In this document: piece after piece, positions 20,670 through 28,525 of the stretch
Layout of the letters: every line of letters starts with the position of its first letter
Numbering within the stretch: the stretch's first letter is position 1
Source: a virus
IMG/VR virus record: IMGVR_UViG_3300010885_019221
Coordinates: 1 to 29,312 of that record
Reading direction: 5' to 3' (one strand)
DNA length: 29,312 nt
Notes under the pieces: model-generated
The model's database searches: none
The model's input: only the letters and a program-made list of their open reading frames with translations
Told to the model about the DNA's origin: nothing
Translations under genes and position numbers: made by a program

Positions 20670-20995
20670 TAATAATTACCTCTAATCGAATATTTTACTG
20701 CTGCTGCAAGTTTATCAATACTATCTGAAATAGTATAGTATGCGTTCTTCTTCTTTGATGCTTCTGTGCCTTTTTCAAATGTCGTGTAATATCTTGCCAT
20801 GACTGCAAACTTAGCACTGAGGGCTTGCAATAAAATAATAAGTTCTGGAGCCTTTGCAGCAGGGATATCTGGCTTCATAACTAACTTAACAATCAATTCT
20901 AAAGCCTTATCTAAATCTTTGTCATCCATATACTCGGATAATTCATTAAACTCTGACACGGTGCTTACTGCCTCTAGGACTGTTGGTTCCGCCAT
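20669..20995 (-). CDS. hypothetical helical protein, 108 aa
   Basis: Starts at an ATG (20995) preceded by GGAGG with 4-nt spacing; an upstream ATG at 21025 has no comparable site. The chain is almost entirely helical (LDKALELIVKLVM, PELIILLQALSAKFAVMARYYTTF, SDSIDKLAAAVKYSI). No motif. It lies between the recombination nucleases in the same transcript and may be a recombination accessory protein. Overlaps the previous gene by 22 bp. Confidence 0.6.
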   Translation of the reverse strand: MAEPTVLEAVSTVSEFNELSEYMDDKDLDKALELIVKLVMKPDIPAAKAPELIILLQALSAKFAVMARYYTTFEKGTEASKKKNAYYTISDSIDKLAAAVKYSIRGNY

Positions 20996-21282
20996 GCTTC
21001 CTCCATCTCTTCGAACAGTGACCATTCGATTACTGCTAATCTTGTTTTGCTATTATCTTTACCCAGAATAATTTTTAATACTGGGTATTTCTCACGACTT
21101 ACTTTAAATGTATCTGTACAAACCTTTGACCAAATGCTTTGACTAATAGAAATAGATTTTTCGTATTCTTTATAGTCAACCACAAAATCATTCCAGATAG
21201 CATCCCCTTTTTGATATGGACCTCTACCAGAGTTTTTCTGGGCTTTAGCACCATCACGCTTTACTTCTGAACGCTCTGACAT
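20974..21282 (-). CDS. small PD-(D/E)XK-like protein, possible resolvase
   Basis: 102 aa. GRGPYQKGDAIWNDFVVDYKEYEKSISISQSIW has a D, then a D-x-K (VVDYKEY) in a strand, and a downstream RLAVIEWSLFEEM. This arrangement resembles small Holliday-junction-resolvase-type nucleases of actinophages. Basic N-terminus (KRDGAKAQKNSGRG). It is positioned between RecA, the zinc ribbon and a helical gene. The active-site call rests on three residues only. Confidence 0.45.
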   Translation of the reverse strand: MSERSEVKRDGAKAQKNSGRGPYQKGDAIWNDFVVDYKEYEKSISISQSIWSKVCTDTFKVSREKYPVLKIILGKDNSKTRLAVIEWSLFEEMEEAWRNQQS

Positions 21283-21467
21283 TATAAACTCACCTGTGAT
21301 CTATGATTTTCTGAACAATACCAAATAATGATTGCATTATCCTCGTCAAACATTCCTTTTGTAACTATCTCGTTACATTCCTGACAGGTGAAAGAACCAA
21401 TCGTTTCTGGAAAGTTTTCTTTAATGACTTTACCTTTACCCAGAAATTCTTCTAAATTTTCAGGCAT
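21282..21467 (-). CDS. small zinc-ribbon protein, 61 aa
   Basis: TCQECNEIV and WYCSENHRS give a C-x2-C and a C-x3-H (C28, C31, C51, H55), probably a single zinc site. The N-terminal half is acidic/helical. ATG (21467) overlaps the RecA stop by 8 bp; its stop touches the next start. It may be a partner of RecA or simply a small DNA-binding protein. No family is recognised. Confidence 0.6.
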   Translation of the reverse strand: MPENLEEFLGKGKVIKENFPETIGSFTCQECNEIVTKGMFDEDNAIIIWYCSENHRSQVSL

Positions 21468-22458
21468 AAATCTTTTCCCTTATTGCATCTAATACATCTG
21501 GGAATCCACGGAGATATTCAACAGCCTTTGCACGACCCTGGAATCTTTCTCCTTCGATAGTGTACCATGAGCCACCACGAACTACAATGCCCATCATTTC
21601 TGCAACATCAAGAGTCTCTGCTACGGTATCTACACCAACATAGTCCCCTTGATAGTAGAAGTCATATTGTCCACTAAGATTTGGTGGACCAGTTTTATTA
21701 TAATCGATAATCCAATTTACTGGTCTACCAACTTTTTGTTCGATAATTCTATCTCCAACTTGGATCCCAGACTTGATTGCATTTGCTTCAGCCTCTGAAG
21801 ACCATAACTTAATTACGGTACTAGAGAAGAACTTAACAGCCATTCCACCTGTAGGAATATGAGATGCATGCATAGAACCAAACTGGTTTCGTTGCTGAGA
21901 AATTAAAACAAGTAGTGTGTCCTTATTTGCGTAGTTAAGCATCTTAACTGCGTGTGTCATATCTTTTGCTTCTGCACCAATCTGCTTAGTGTCTTGCAGA
22001 TCCTTCAACTCATTACCATCTTTTTCAAAGTAAATGGCTGGGAGTAAGGCTGAGATAGAATCTACAACAATAACATCAACCCCTGCTTCCATAAGTTGAA
22101 CTGCAACATCAACCATATCATTGATAGTTTTAGCAGATGAATAAATTAACTCGCTAGAATTAACACCTAATCGCTCTGCCCATTCTTCTGAATATGATGC
22201 CTCTGCATCAATCCATGCACAAGTCTTTCCATCCTTTTGTGCATCAGCAATCATCTGTAAACAGAATGATGATTTACCTGCTGATTTATTTCCCCATACT
22301 AGAACCTGTCTACCATATCCTAGTCCACCTTTAAGTGCGAGATTTAGTCCTGCGCTGGGTGTTTTCTGCTTTTTTACTTCTACTGCTTGAGCCATTTGTA
22401 CTCTTGCTCTTGTCTTTGGATCTAGTTTTGCTAGTATCTCTTGTACTACGGTTGTCAT
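21460..22458 (-). CDS. recA: RecA/UvsX recombinase
   Basis: 332 aa. Walker A GNKSAGKS (56-63), Walker B VIVVDS (129-134), and VLISQQRNQFG (near 187) corresponding to the RecA glutamine switch. Then TGGMAVKFFSS and GDRIIEQKVGRP match RecA's DNA-binding region. It forms filaments on ssDNA for strand exchange. The first 20 residues carry no motif, and a later ATG at 22395 (M22) is possible. Its 5' region overlaps a 93-aa frame by 128 bp (see that entry). Confidence 0.93.
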   Translation of the reverse strand: MTTVVQEILAKLDPKTRARVQMAQAVEVKKQKTPSAGLNLALKGGLGYGRQVLVWGNKSAGKSSFCLQMIADAQKDGKTCAWIDAEASYSEEWAERLGVNSSELIYSSAKTINDMVDVAVQLMEAGVDVIVVDSISALLPAIYFEKDGNELKDLQDTKQIGAEAKDMTHAVKMLNYANKDTLLVLISQQRNQFGSMHASHIPTGGMAVKFFSSTVIKLWSSEAEANAIKSGIQVGDRIIEQKVGRPVNWIIDYNKTGPPNLSGQYDFYYQGDYVGVDTVAETLDVAEMMGIVVRGGSWYTIEGERFQGRAKAVEYLRGFPDVLDAIREKIYA

Positions 22459-22612
22459 ATAAACTCTTTTCTAATTCCCATGCAAGTTCTTTAACATCTT
22501 TTCTGCGACTTGCTAACATTCTTTCTATAAGGTGAAGAATTTCTTCTTCGTATGTTGATTTTACTACAAGTAGGATTTCTCCATCAGTTCCATGTAGTAC
22601 ATAGCCATCCAT
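22331..22612 (-). CDS. hypothetical protein, 93 aa, tail overlaps recA
   Basis: The N-terminal 48 residues are well composed (MDGYVLHGTDGEILLVVKSTYEEEILHLIERM...). The C-terminal 45 residues are an alternate reading of the recA start and are almost pure Arg/Lys/Ser/Thr, with a net strongly positive charge. The overlap is 128 bp. If translated, it is a dual-coding stretch with a DNA-binding-like tail. It could also be that recA starts later. Start at the MazG stop. No family. Confidence 0.5.
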   Translation of the reverse strand: MDGYVLHGTDGEILLVVKSTYEEEILHLIERMLASRRKDVKELAWELEKSLYDNRSTRDTSKTRSKDKSKSTNGSSSRSKKAENTQRRTKSRT

Positions 22613-22953
22613 TATCCTGCTACACCATGCATTTTAGGTCTGGTAGAATTAAACTGTGCTTTATTCTCAAGAACTTCGTCAAGGGAATCTAGTACATCTC
22701 CGTTTCTCCTCATACCAGCATATAAGTCAAGGACACGGATAATGATGTCTGCCATCTCTTCTACAATTTGATCCTGCCCCTTATCCTTGCGAATTGCTTC
22801 TAGCACTTCTGTTACTTCTGAGTGAACCATTGCTAGTTGCTTTGCATAAAATACAAATGGTTCGCCCTCCATCTTGTGCACAGGATCCCAAAATCCTTTT
22901 TCTCTTGCTGTTTCATGTAGGCTATTCGCCAGTTGATCCAGATTCGTCATCAT
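22612..22953 (-). CDS. MazG-like NTP pyrophosphohydrolase
   Basis: 113 aa. HSEVTEVLEAIRK (E46, E49) and VEEMADIIIRVLDL (E66, D69) are the ExxE...ExxD metal-binding pattern of the MazG/dUTPase helical fold. RPKMHG near the end is typical of phage members. It hydrolyses (d)NTPs or alarmones to monophosphates, changing nucleotide pools or blunting stress signalling. GGAG is 4 nt before the ATGATG start. It overlaps the previous gene by 32 bp. Confidence 0.85.
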   Translation of the reverse strand: MMTNLDQLANSLHETAREKGFWDPVHKMEGEPFVFYAKQLAMVHSEVTEVLEAIRKDKGQDQIVEEMADIIIRVLDLYAGMRRNGDVLDSLDEVLENKAQFNSTRPKMHGVAG

Positions 22954-23131
22954 TCATCTCCTTTAATTCTAATACTAGTAAGTCTGCATCCTCATTAAAA
23001 GTAATTGCTAGTTGTAAATTTTCATACTGTGCAATAGCCATCTCAACGGGGATTTCAAGTTTATTATCATTTAGCAACACTGCTGCTGCTAAAACATTCA
23101 TCAGACTAATGTCTGTAAATTGTTCATTCAT
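22922..23131 (-). CDS. hypothetical acidic protein, 69 aa
   Basis: Unrecognised. Mostly helical, acidic, with a hydrophobic MNVLAAAVLLNDN segment followed by VEMAIAQYENLQLAITFNEDADLLVLELKE, and an acidic end. The ATG overlaps the DnaE stop (TAATG). It might be a partner protein of the polymerase, but no evidence supports a function. Overlaps MazG by 32 bp. Confidence 0.55.
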   Translation of the reverse strand: MNEQFTDISLMNVLAAAVLLNDNKLEIPVEMAIAQYENLQLAITFNEDADLLVLELKEMNDDESGSTGE

Positions 23132-26100
23132 TATATAATTTCCCTAAATGTTCTTGTTCCATCATCCATTTGACCTAATACGGCTTCACACTTAAATCCT
23201 GGCTTTACTTTGCCCAATGCTCTTGTATAAATTGCAGGGAAAGCAATAGCACGAATCAATTCTTTATTTCCCTCGGAAATAATAATATGTGCCATCATCT
23301 TATTAGCCTTTGTTCGATATGGAGTGAAGTCTACAACATGGTACTTGCCCTCTGGGATATCATATCCCTCTGCATACAAGTAATCCACAAATGGATCTTC
23401 TTTTTTATTTACTACATCTTCTATTGTAACATATCTGTGAATTCGATTGTCACCTACTAAGAAGAAATACATATTACCTGTTTCAATCTGTGTATTCTCA
23501 TTATGAAAAATACCAATTGAGCCTGTATCATCTACGAGTTCTACACGACTCCAACCTGTACCCTTTTTAATAGATTTAACCATAGCCATAAGTACGAAGC
23601 AACCCTCTTCAATAAATTCTTCAAGTGGGCTTACCTGTGCCTTAATTTGTGGGGTAATTCCAGCAACATCAAACTTAGGAATATCTAGGTACTCATAATA
23701 GTTCTCATGCTCTTTACCAGTACGAGAATTATCACTAAATGCTGCAGCCCCAATTGCATTGAGTGCATCTAAAGTTCTACTGCTAATACCACTACCCTTT
23801 TTATTGGAAGCAGCCTGTAGTTCTTCATAAGAATGAAACGGTCTAACATCAATAAGTTTCTGTCCAATATTCTCTGAAATAAACTTAACATTAGCCAAAC
23901 CAAATCGGATACAGTTACCCTCAATACTAAAATCAAGTTCTGATTCGTTGATGTGTGGAAGAAGAACCTTTAATCCAAGTCTCTTTGCTTCCAGTAGGTA
24001 CTCTGTTCGTGTGTCTTTATTTTGTTCGTTCTTAAGAAGAGCGAAGATAAACTCAAGCGGATAATAATGCTTGAGCCAAGCAGTCCAATAGCCGAGCATA
24101 GAGTAAGCAACAGCATGGGAACGATTAAAAGAATAGCCAGCATGAGCCTCAAAATCATGCCACAAATGTTCCGCATCTTCTTTGCTGATGTGCTTAGAAG
24201 CACCGTTGACAAACTGTTCTTTATACTGATCAAATTCACGAGCATCCTTTTTCTTTCCAATAATCTTTCTAACTTTATCTGCTTCTGCCCAAGTCATTCC
24301 ACCTAGGTGAACACAGGCTTGCATAACTTGTTCCTGATAGATAATAACGCCATAGGTATTCTTAGTAAACTCCTGCATAATAGGATGAACATATGTTACT
24401 AATGCCCCATCGTTCTTACGAGAAATATAGTCAGCCCCTACAGTATTCATAGCACCTGGGCGTACAAGAGCATTAGATGCAGCAAGGTCTTCAAAGTTAC
24501 TAATACCCATTTTAATCAATAGGTTAGTATATGGGGTTGCTTCTGCTTGGAATACACCCTTCGTAAACCCACTAGACAAATCTTTATAGATAGCCTTATC
24601 GTCCAGAGGGATATCTTTTAGAACAACATCTTTCTTATGGCGGTCTTTGATAATGGATATCGTATCAGAAACAACTGATAGTGTCTTTAGACCCAAGACA
24701 TCTAGTTTAATCAAACCAATTTCAGCAGCCTGATCCATATCATAACCGATAGCAGGGATACGACCTGAAACTTTATCAGAGGGATCACTACGGCTTTCCA
24801 TTGGGGCAAAGTCAGAGATTGGCTTGTTAGCCACAACTACACCTGCAGCATGCATACCATTACCACGAATACGCCCACGCAATTGTGTAGCATACTTTGC
24901 TACTTCTGGATACTTCTCTCTAAACCATGCAGCATTAGGGTTTGACTCAAAGTCTTCAAATGTTTCAATTCCCTTAAGTGCCTTATTAACTTCACCAAGT
25001 GGGATACCAAATACACGAGCAACATCTCGCACAACACCCTTATCCTTAAAATACTGATAGGTAGAGATGGAAGCAACATGCTTAAACTTCTTACGAAGAT
25101 AATCTTTAACTTCACCTCTACGCTTATCCATAAAGTCTGTATCAATATCGGGGAAGTCATTACGCTCAGGATTAATGAAGCGGAAGAACAATAGGTCGTA
25201 TTTAATTGGGTCTACTTGCGTGATACCCATCAAATAACAAACTAGTGATCCAGCAGCAGATCCACGCCCTGGACCCACCATAATACTGTTATCCTTTGCC
25301 CAATTAATCATATCCCCCACAACTAGGAAGTATGAAGCAAAATCTTTATCCTTGATTACCTGAAGTTCTTCATTGAGTCGATCAACATACACTTCATTAT
25401 CGATGAGTCCCCGAACCTGAAGTTCATCCATACACATCTGCTTAAGTTGAGTATGTGCATCTTTCTTTGGCTTTGGTAGAAGTGATAGGTTTTCTAAGTA
25501 ATCATATTCGCCAACTTTGTCAGCAATTTCCAGAGTATTTTCATAAATATCTGTACGAGTAATTCCAGCCTCTTCATACCATGTGCCAATATCCTTGCGA
25601 TTCTGCAGGTATACATCAATGTCTGCAAATGAGATGGGACGATCTGGATATAGGTGATTGAAACGGTCAAAGATATCCTTAATTTTCTTACCAGTTTCAT
25701 ATGTGGCATCTTTATCCATTTTAGGCTTAGTTGAGAGGATAAGCAGAACTTCTTCTACCGCCCTCTGTTCTTCCGTAGCAAAATGGCAATCGGAAGTAGT
25801 TACGGGCTTAACGCCAAATTCATCTGCCAATTCCAGGAGTTTCGTATTCATCTCAACTGGATTATGTGGCTGTACTTCCATATAAAAATCATCAGCAAAT
25901 CGGTCTTTAAACCATTGCACGAGTGATCGTGCCTTATCTTCCTGATTTCGCTCAATTGCCTTACAGATTAATCCATTAAGACATCCTGATAGCACAATCA
26001 ATCCCTCGCCATATTGGTCTAGGACTTCTAAATCAATTCGTGGCTTACGGTAATATCCTTCTGTCCACGCAATTTCTGAAAGTTTCTGTAAATTCTTTAG

Positions 26101-26409
26101 TCCCTGCTGATTCTTAGCAAGTAGGATGATATGATTAAATACAGATGTGTTGTCATCACGCTTCTTGATGTCACGCTTGTCAAAACGGTCTGTTTCAGAG
26201 ATATATGCTTCTACTCCAAGAATGGGTTTCATGCCCAATTCTTTGGCTGCTTTCTGCATATCCCGATGTCCTGATAATGTACCGTGATCTGTAATCGCAA
26301 CGGTTGTCTGACCTAAATCTTTTGCTGCACTAAGCAATTCATGTGGAGAACATAATCCGTCCATAAGACTGTATTGCGAGTGAACATGTAGGTGAACTAA
26401 ATCTGTCAT
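23131..26409 (-). CDS. dnaE: DNA polymerase III alpha subunit (DnaE type)
   Basis: 1092 aa, close to the family's 1,100-1,200. The PHP domain begins HLHVHSQYSLMDGL and AITDHGTLSGH. The palm has GPGRGSAAGSLV (379-390) and PDIDTDF (420-426, catalytic D421 and D423). GMHAAGVVV and the later NRSHAVAYSMLGYWTAWLKHYYP are Pol III landmarks. The C-terminal part has an OB-like domain (VELVDDTGSIGIFHN). A phage with its own alpha subunit does not need the host replicase core; proofreading may come from the PHP domain. AGGA precedes the ATG. The GC-rich hairpin lies just upstream. Confidence 0.97.
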   Translation of the reverse strand: MTDLVHLHVHSQYSLMDGLCSPHELLSAAKDLGQTTVAITDHGTLSGHRDMQKAAKELGMKPILGVEAYISETDRFDKRDIKKRDDNTSVFNHIILLAKNQQGLKNLQKLSEIAWTEGYYRKPRIDLEVLDQYGEGLIVLSGCLNGLICKAIERNQEDKARSLVQWFKDRFADDFYMEVQPHNPVEMNTKLLELADEFGVKPVTTSDCHFATEEQRAVEEVLLILSTKPKMDKDATYETGKKIKDIFDRFNHLYPDRPISFADIDVYLQNRKDIGTWYEEAGITRTDIYENTLEIADKVGEYDYLENLSLLPKPKKDAHTQLKQMCMDELQVRGLIDNEVYVDRLNEELQVIKDKDFASYFLVVGDMINWAKDNSIMVGPGRGSAAGSLVCYLMGITQVDPIKYDLLFFRFINPERNDFPDIDTDFMDKRRGEVKDYLRKKFKHVASISTYQYFKDKGVVRDVARVFGIPLGEVNKALKGIETFEDFESNPNAAWFREKYPEVAKYATQLRGRIRGNGMHAAGVVVANKPISDFAPMESRSDPSDKVSGRIPAIGYDMDQAAEIGLIKLDVLGLKTLSVVSDTISIIKDRHKKDVVLKDIPLDDKAIYKDLSSGFTKGVFQAEATPYTNLLIKMGISNFEDLAASNALVRPGAMNTVGADYISRKNDGALVTYVHPIMQEFTKNTYGVIIYQEQVMQACVHLGGMTWAEADKVRKIIGKKKDAREFDQYKEQFVNGASKHISKEDAEHLWHDFEAHAGYSFNRSHAVAYSMLGYWTAWLKHYYPLEFIFALLKNEQNKDTRTEYLLEAKRLGLKVLLPHINESELDFSIEGNCIRFGLANVKFISENIGQKLIDVRPFHSYEELQAASNKKGSGISSRTLDALNAIGAAAFSDNSRTGKEHENYYEYLDIPKFDVAGITPQIKAQVSPLEEFIEEGCFVLMAMVKSIKKGTGWSRVELVDDTGSIGIFHNENTQIETGNMYFFLVGDNRIHRYVTIEDVVNKKEDPFVDYLYAEGYDIPEGKYHVVDFTPYRTKANKMMAHIIISEGNKELIRAIAFPAIYTRALGKVKPGFKCEAVLGQMDDGTRTFREII

Positions 26410-26428
26410 TATTATCCTTATAAATAGA

Positions 26429-26459
26429 CTAGGGGTGGCTGATTACCAACCACCCCTAG
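26429..26459 (-). other. GC-rich hairpin between the SSB and dnaE genes
   Basis: CTAGGGGTGG and CCACCCCTAG form a perfect 10-bp stem with an 11-nt loop. There is only a weak U-rich stretch afterwards, so it may be an attenuator or mRNA-stability element that lowers dnaE relative to the abundant ssDNA-binding protein. Confidence 0.7.
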
Positions 26460-26470
26460 CATAACATTTA

Positions 26471-27142
26471 TTACCATTCTACGCTAGAGGAAGTGGCACT
26501 TTCTTCTGATGAATCTGATGTAAGACCTAAGTAGAACGGTTCTTGTTCTGCATAAGGTACATCTCGTACTGCTGACTTTTCAAGGTCAAATAGTTCATAT
26601 GATTCCAAATCAACTGGCTTCATATCTGGTGTTGGAAGTGGGATAATGCTGTAAGCAGTATCTGTCTTCTCGCCTGATCGCTTCAAACGCCATGTGACAT
26701 TTGTAATTGAACCAGTTTCTCCTGCGTACTGAATGATTTCTGGAGTAGCAGACTTTGGTCCACCACCCTGAGAAAAGATTGCGACATAAGGGTCTTCCTT
26801 GCCATCATCGACAAGAACATTTACATAAAGACGGCTACGACCCTTCCAGCCAGCCTTCATATCACGGCGGTGCATTTCACAACCATAGCAACGACCTTGG
26901 TCGTCTGCTGAACATAGAGCCTTACGGCGATAGTCCTTTGGATTGGTATGCTCTACGGCAATAAAACCCAGACCTGCTTCTGCGAGGTATTCTGGGGAAT
27001 CAGGATCAAGTTCCTGAAGAAAACGGATCTTAACACTCTGTCCGTCATCCAACTTAAGCCAGCGACCCTTAGATCCTTCTGAACTTCCTGTTGGCTTATC
27101 TAGTGCAGCGTTTAGTGCTGCAAGTCCTTTTACTAGTCCCAT
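26471..27142 (-). CDS. gp32-like single-stranded DNA-binding protein
   Basis: 223 aa. The core has H65, C77, C85 and C88 (ALCSADDQGRCYGCEMHRRD), the same H-C-C-C order as the zinc site in T4 gp32. Conserved aromatic/basic segments (SRLYVNVLV, ITNVTWRLKR) could line the ssDNA groove. The C-terminal end is acidic and Ser-rich and ends in VEW, as in SSBs that recruit partners by an acidic tail. It coats ssDNA and positions polymerase and recombinase. GGAG precedes the ATG. It has its own strong promoter. Confidence 0.8.
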   Translation of the reverse strand: MGLVKGLAALNAALDKPTGSSEGSKGRWLKLDDGQSVKIRFLQELDPDSPEYLAEAGLGFIAVEHTNPKDYRRKALCSADDQGRCYGCEMHRRDMKAGWKGRSRLYVNVLVDDGKEDPYVAIFSQGGGPKSATPEIIQYAGETGSITNVTWRLKRSGEKTDTAYSIIPLPTPDMKPVDLESYELFDLEKSAVRDVPYAEQEPFYLGLTSDSSEESATSSSVEW

Positions 27143-27175
27143 AATATATTCTCCTATATATGTGTTTTTTGTAGT

Positions 27176-27191
27176 GGGCTGTATTTTGCCC
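27176..27191 (-). other. small hairpin in the ssDNA-binding protein leader
   Basis: GGGC and GCCC (27191-27188, 27179-27176) with an 8-nt loop lie at the very start of the predicted mRNA. Such a hairpin at the 5' end can protect the message from decay. Only four pairs support it. Confidence 0.4.
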
Positions 27192-27202
27192 TTGTATATT
27201 CA

Positions 27203-27231
27203 ATTATAGCATACAAATTAATTCTCGTCAA
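27203..27231 (-). promoter_or_regulatory. strong promoter of the ssDNA-binding protein
   Basis: -35 TTGACG (27231-27226), 17-bp spacer, -10 TATAAT (27208-27203) with TGC upstream (extended -10). The -35 is in the last codons of the primase gene and the spacer covers its stop. The mRNA leader is about 54 nt with a small GGGC hairpin and GGAG. Confidence 0.85.
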
Positions 27232-28186
27232 GGTGGTTTGCATACTCGTAATGTGGTATTGCATTGGTGATACATTGAATGATTTCCTCATTAGTCATAT
27301 CCCCCAAATCTTTTGCACCATTAGGATAAATACTTGTTTTATCATACTTAGCCCATAGTATTTCTTTATTCTTTAGTTTATAAGCAATCTGTTTACCTAA
27401 TTGTCTACCTGCTTCATCAGCATCGGTAGCAATAATAATTTTTGAAGCATAACGATTTAAATTCTCAATATTATCTCCAGAGATATGACCACCTAGAGTT
27501 GCAACAGCATTTGGGAATCCAGCATCAAATAGTTTAATTGCATCAAAACTAGATTCTGTAATAATGATTGTTCCACCCTCACGCTTTGCACGATGAATGT
27601 TAAACATAGTCTTACTTCTAGGAAGATTGGTGCTATTTTTAAATCTCTTCCCCTCAATAGATCGACCAACTAATCCAACTGGTAGTCCATCTGGACTATG
27701 AACTGGAACAATTACCATATCCTGACTCTTAGAATAACCTAACTTAAAATGATTAATTGCTTCATCTGAAAATCCACGAGAATGGAAATACGAAATAGAA
27801 CGATCATCATTTGCATTGAATAGTTCATCTAACTTGTTTTGTGGGAATTCTGAGAAATCTGGCTTTTCATCTAGAAGTGCTGCAAGTTCATCTTCAAATG
27901 ATTCTGCTGATTCTTCTTTTAGAGAAAGAATAAGTCTAAGTGCTTCGAAATCATTTCTATGAGTAACATCTTTTACAAGTTCAACAATGTTTCCACTTAC
28001 CCCACATGATGGGTTAAAGCAGATATAAAGCCCCTTAGTATGACTTACAGAGAATGATGGTGTATCTCTATTCCCGTGAAATGGGCATAGACACAAAAAA
28101 TCGTTTGAGGTTTCCCCACGCACATCTAATCCAAGTGTCTTTACAATAGCCCTCATATGGGCTTGACTATACGCTTCCAGCAACAT
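27218..28186 (-). CDS. DnaG-type primase (CHC2 zinc finger and Toprim)
   Basis: 322 aa from the ATG at 28186; a TTG-started frame upstream would overlap the previous gene. The zinc ribbon lies in LCLCPFHGN...YICFNPSCGVSGN, with the CHC2 ligands. The Toprim domain is visible as IIITESSFDAIKLF (catalytic Glu) and IIIATDADEAG (DxD). The enzyme makes RNA primers for the lagging strand with the DnaB-type helicase. The length is short relative to bacterial DnaG, with no helicase-binding C-terminal domain. The downstream SSB promoter overlaps its end. Confidence 0.92.
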   Translation of the reverse strand: MLLEAYSQAHMRAIVKTLGLDVRGETSNDFLCLCPFHGNRDTPSFSVSHTKGLYICFNPSCGVSGNIVELVKDVTHRNDFEALRLILSLKEESAESFEDELAALLDEKPDFSEFPQNKLDELFNANDDRSISYFHSRGFSDEAINHFKLGYSKSQDMVIVPVHSPDGLPVGLVGRSIEGKRFKNSTNLPRSKTMFNIHRAKREGGTIIITESSFDAIKLFDAGFPNAVATLGGHISGDNIENLNRYASKIIIATDADEAGRQLGKQIAYKLKNKEILWAKYDKTSIYPNGAKDLGDMTNEEIIQCITNAIPHYEYANHLDEN

Positions 28187-28196
28187 TTTAATCTTT

Positions 28197-28466
28197 CTAT
28201 ATGAATGTTTGACCAGAAAATCCAATTATTTTCTGAGCCTTTTTCTTACCTACATAAATACCATAAATATAAAATTCAAAGTTGTAAGTATCTTTATCTA
28301 AATTATACGATAAAAAGAATTGTTCGTCAAGATCTAAAACAGGTACATATCCAGAAGTTCTCATCTGATCTTCGATGACTCTTCTATATTTAGTTTTTTC
28401 GATGTCAATTATAGAATCATCTGAAATGATTCCGTCAAAGCCAAACTCTCTGATATGTCTCTTCAT
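28197..28466 (-). CDS. hypothetical protein, 89 aa
   Basis: Unrecognised. The chain has a charged N-terminus (MKRHIREFGFDGIISDDSIIDIEKTKYRR) and then a beta-rich part with many aromatics (FFLSYNLDKDTYNFEFYIYGIYVGKKK). Small proteins like this often sit between phage primase and helicase and may be adaptor proteins. It has a promoter upstream and an internal promoter-like sequence (28302-28330). The stop is 10 nt before the primase start. Confidence 0.6.
   Translation of the reverse strand: MKRHIREFGFDGIISDDSIIDIEKTKYRRVIEDQMRTSGYVPVLDLDEQFFLSYNLDKDTYNFEFYIYGIYVGKKKAQKIIGFSGQTFI
28302..28330 (-). promoter_or_regulatory. possible internal promoter for the primase gene
   Basis: -35 TTGACG (28330-28325), 17-bp spacer, -10 TATAAT (28307-28302). 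It is within the 89-aa gene, whose amino acids LDEQFFLSYNL also explain the bases. The match to the SSB promoter (same two hexamers and spacing) is the argument. The leader would be about 110 nt. Confidence 0.45.
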
Positions 28467-28496
28467 CTCCCTGTTTTCTGGCTAGTATATACATAT

Positions 28497-28525
28497 ATTA
28501 TACCAGTTTACAGGGGCGTGTCATA
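28497..28525 (-). promoter_or_regulatory. promoter upstream of the primase-operon 89-aa gene
   Basis: -10 TATAAT (28502-28497) with TGG upstream (extended -10). The -35 candidate at 17 bp is TATGAC, weak. It overlaps the helicase stop. Leader about 25 nt. Confidence 0.5.

Noticed and set aside
23970-24260. Alternate-frame reading inside dnaE with a hydrophobic product
   Set aside because: DnaE motifs run straight through this stretch; the frame has no promoter or Shine-Dalgarno and is a shadow.
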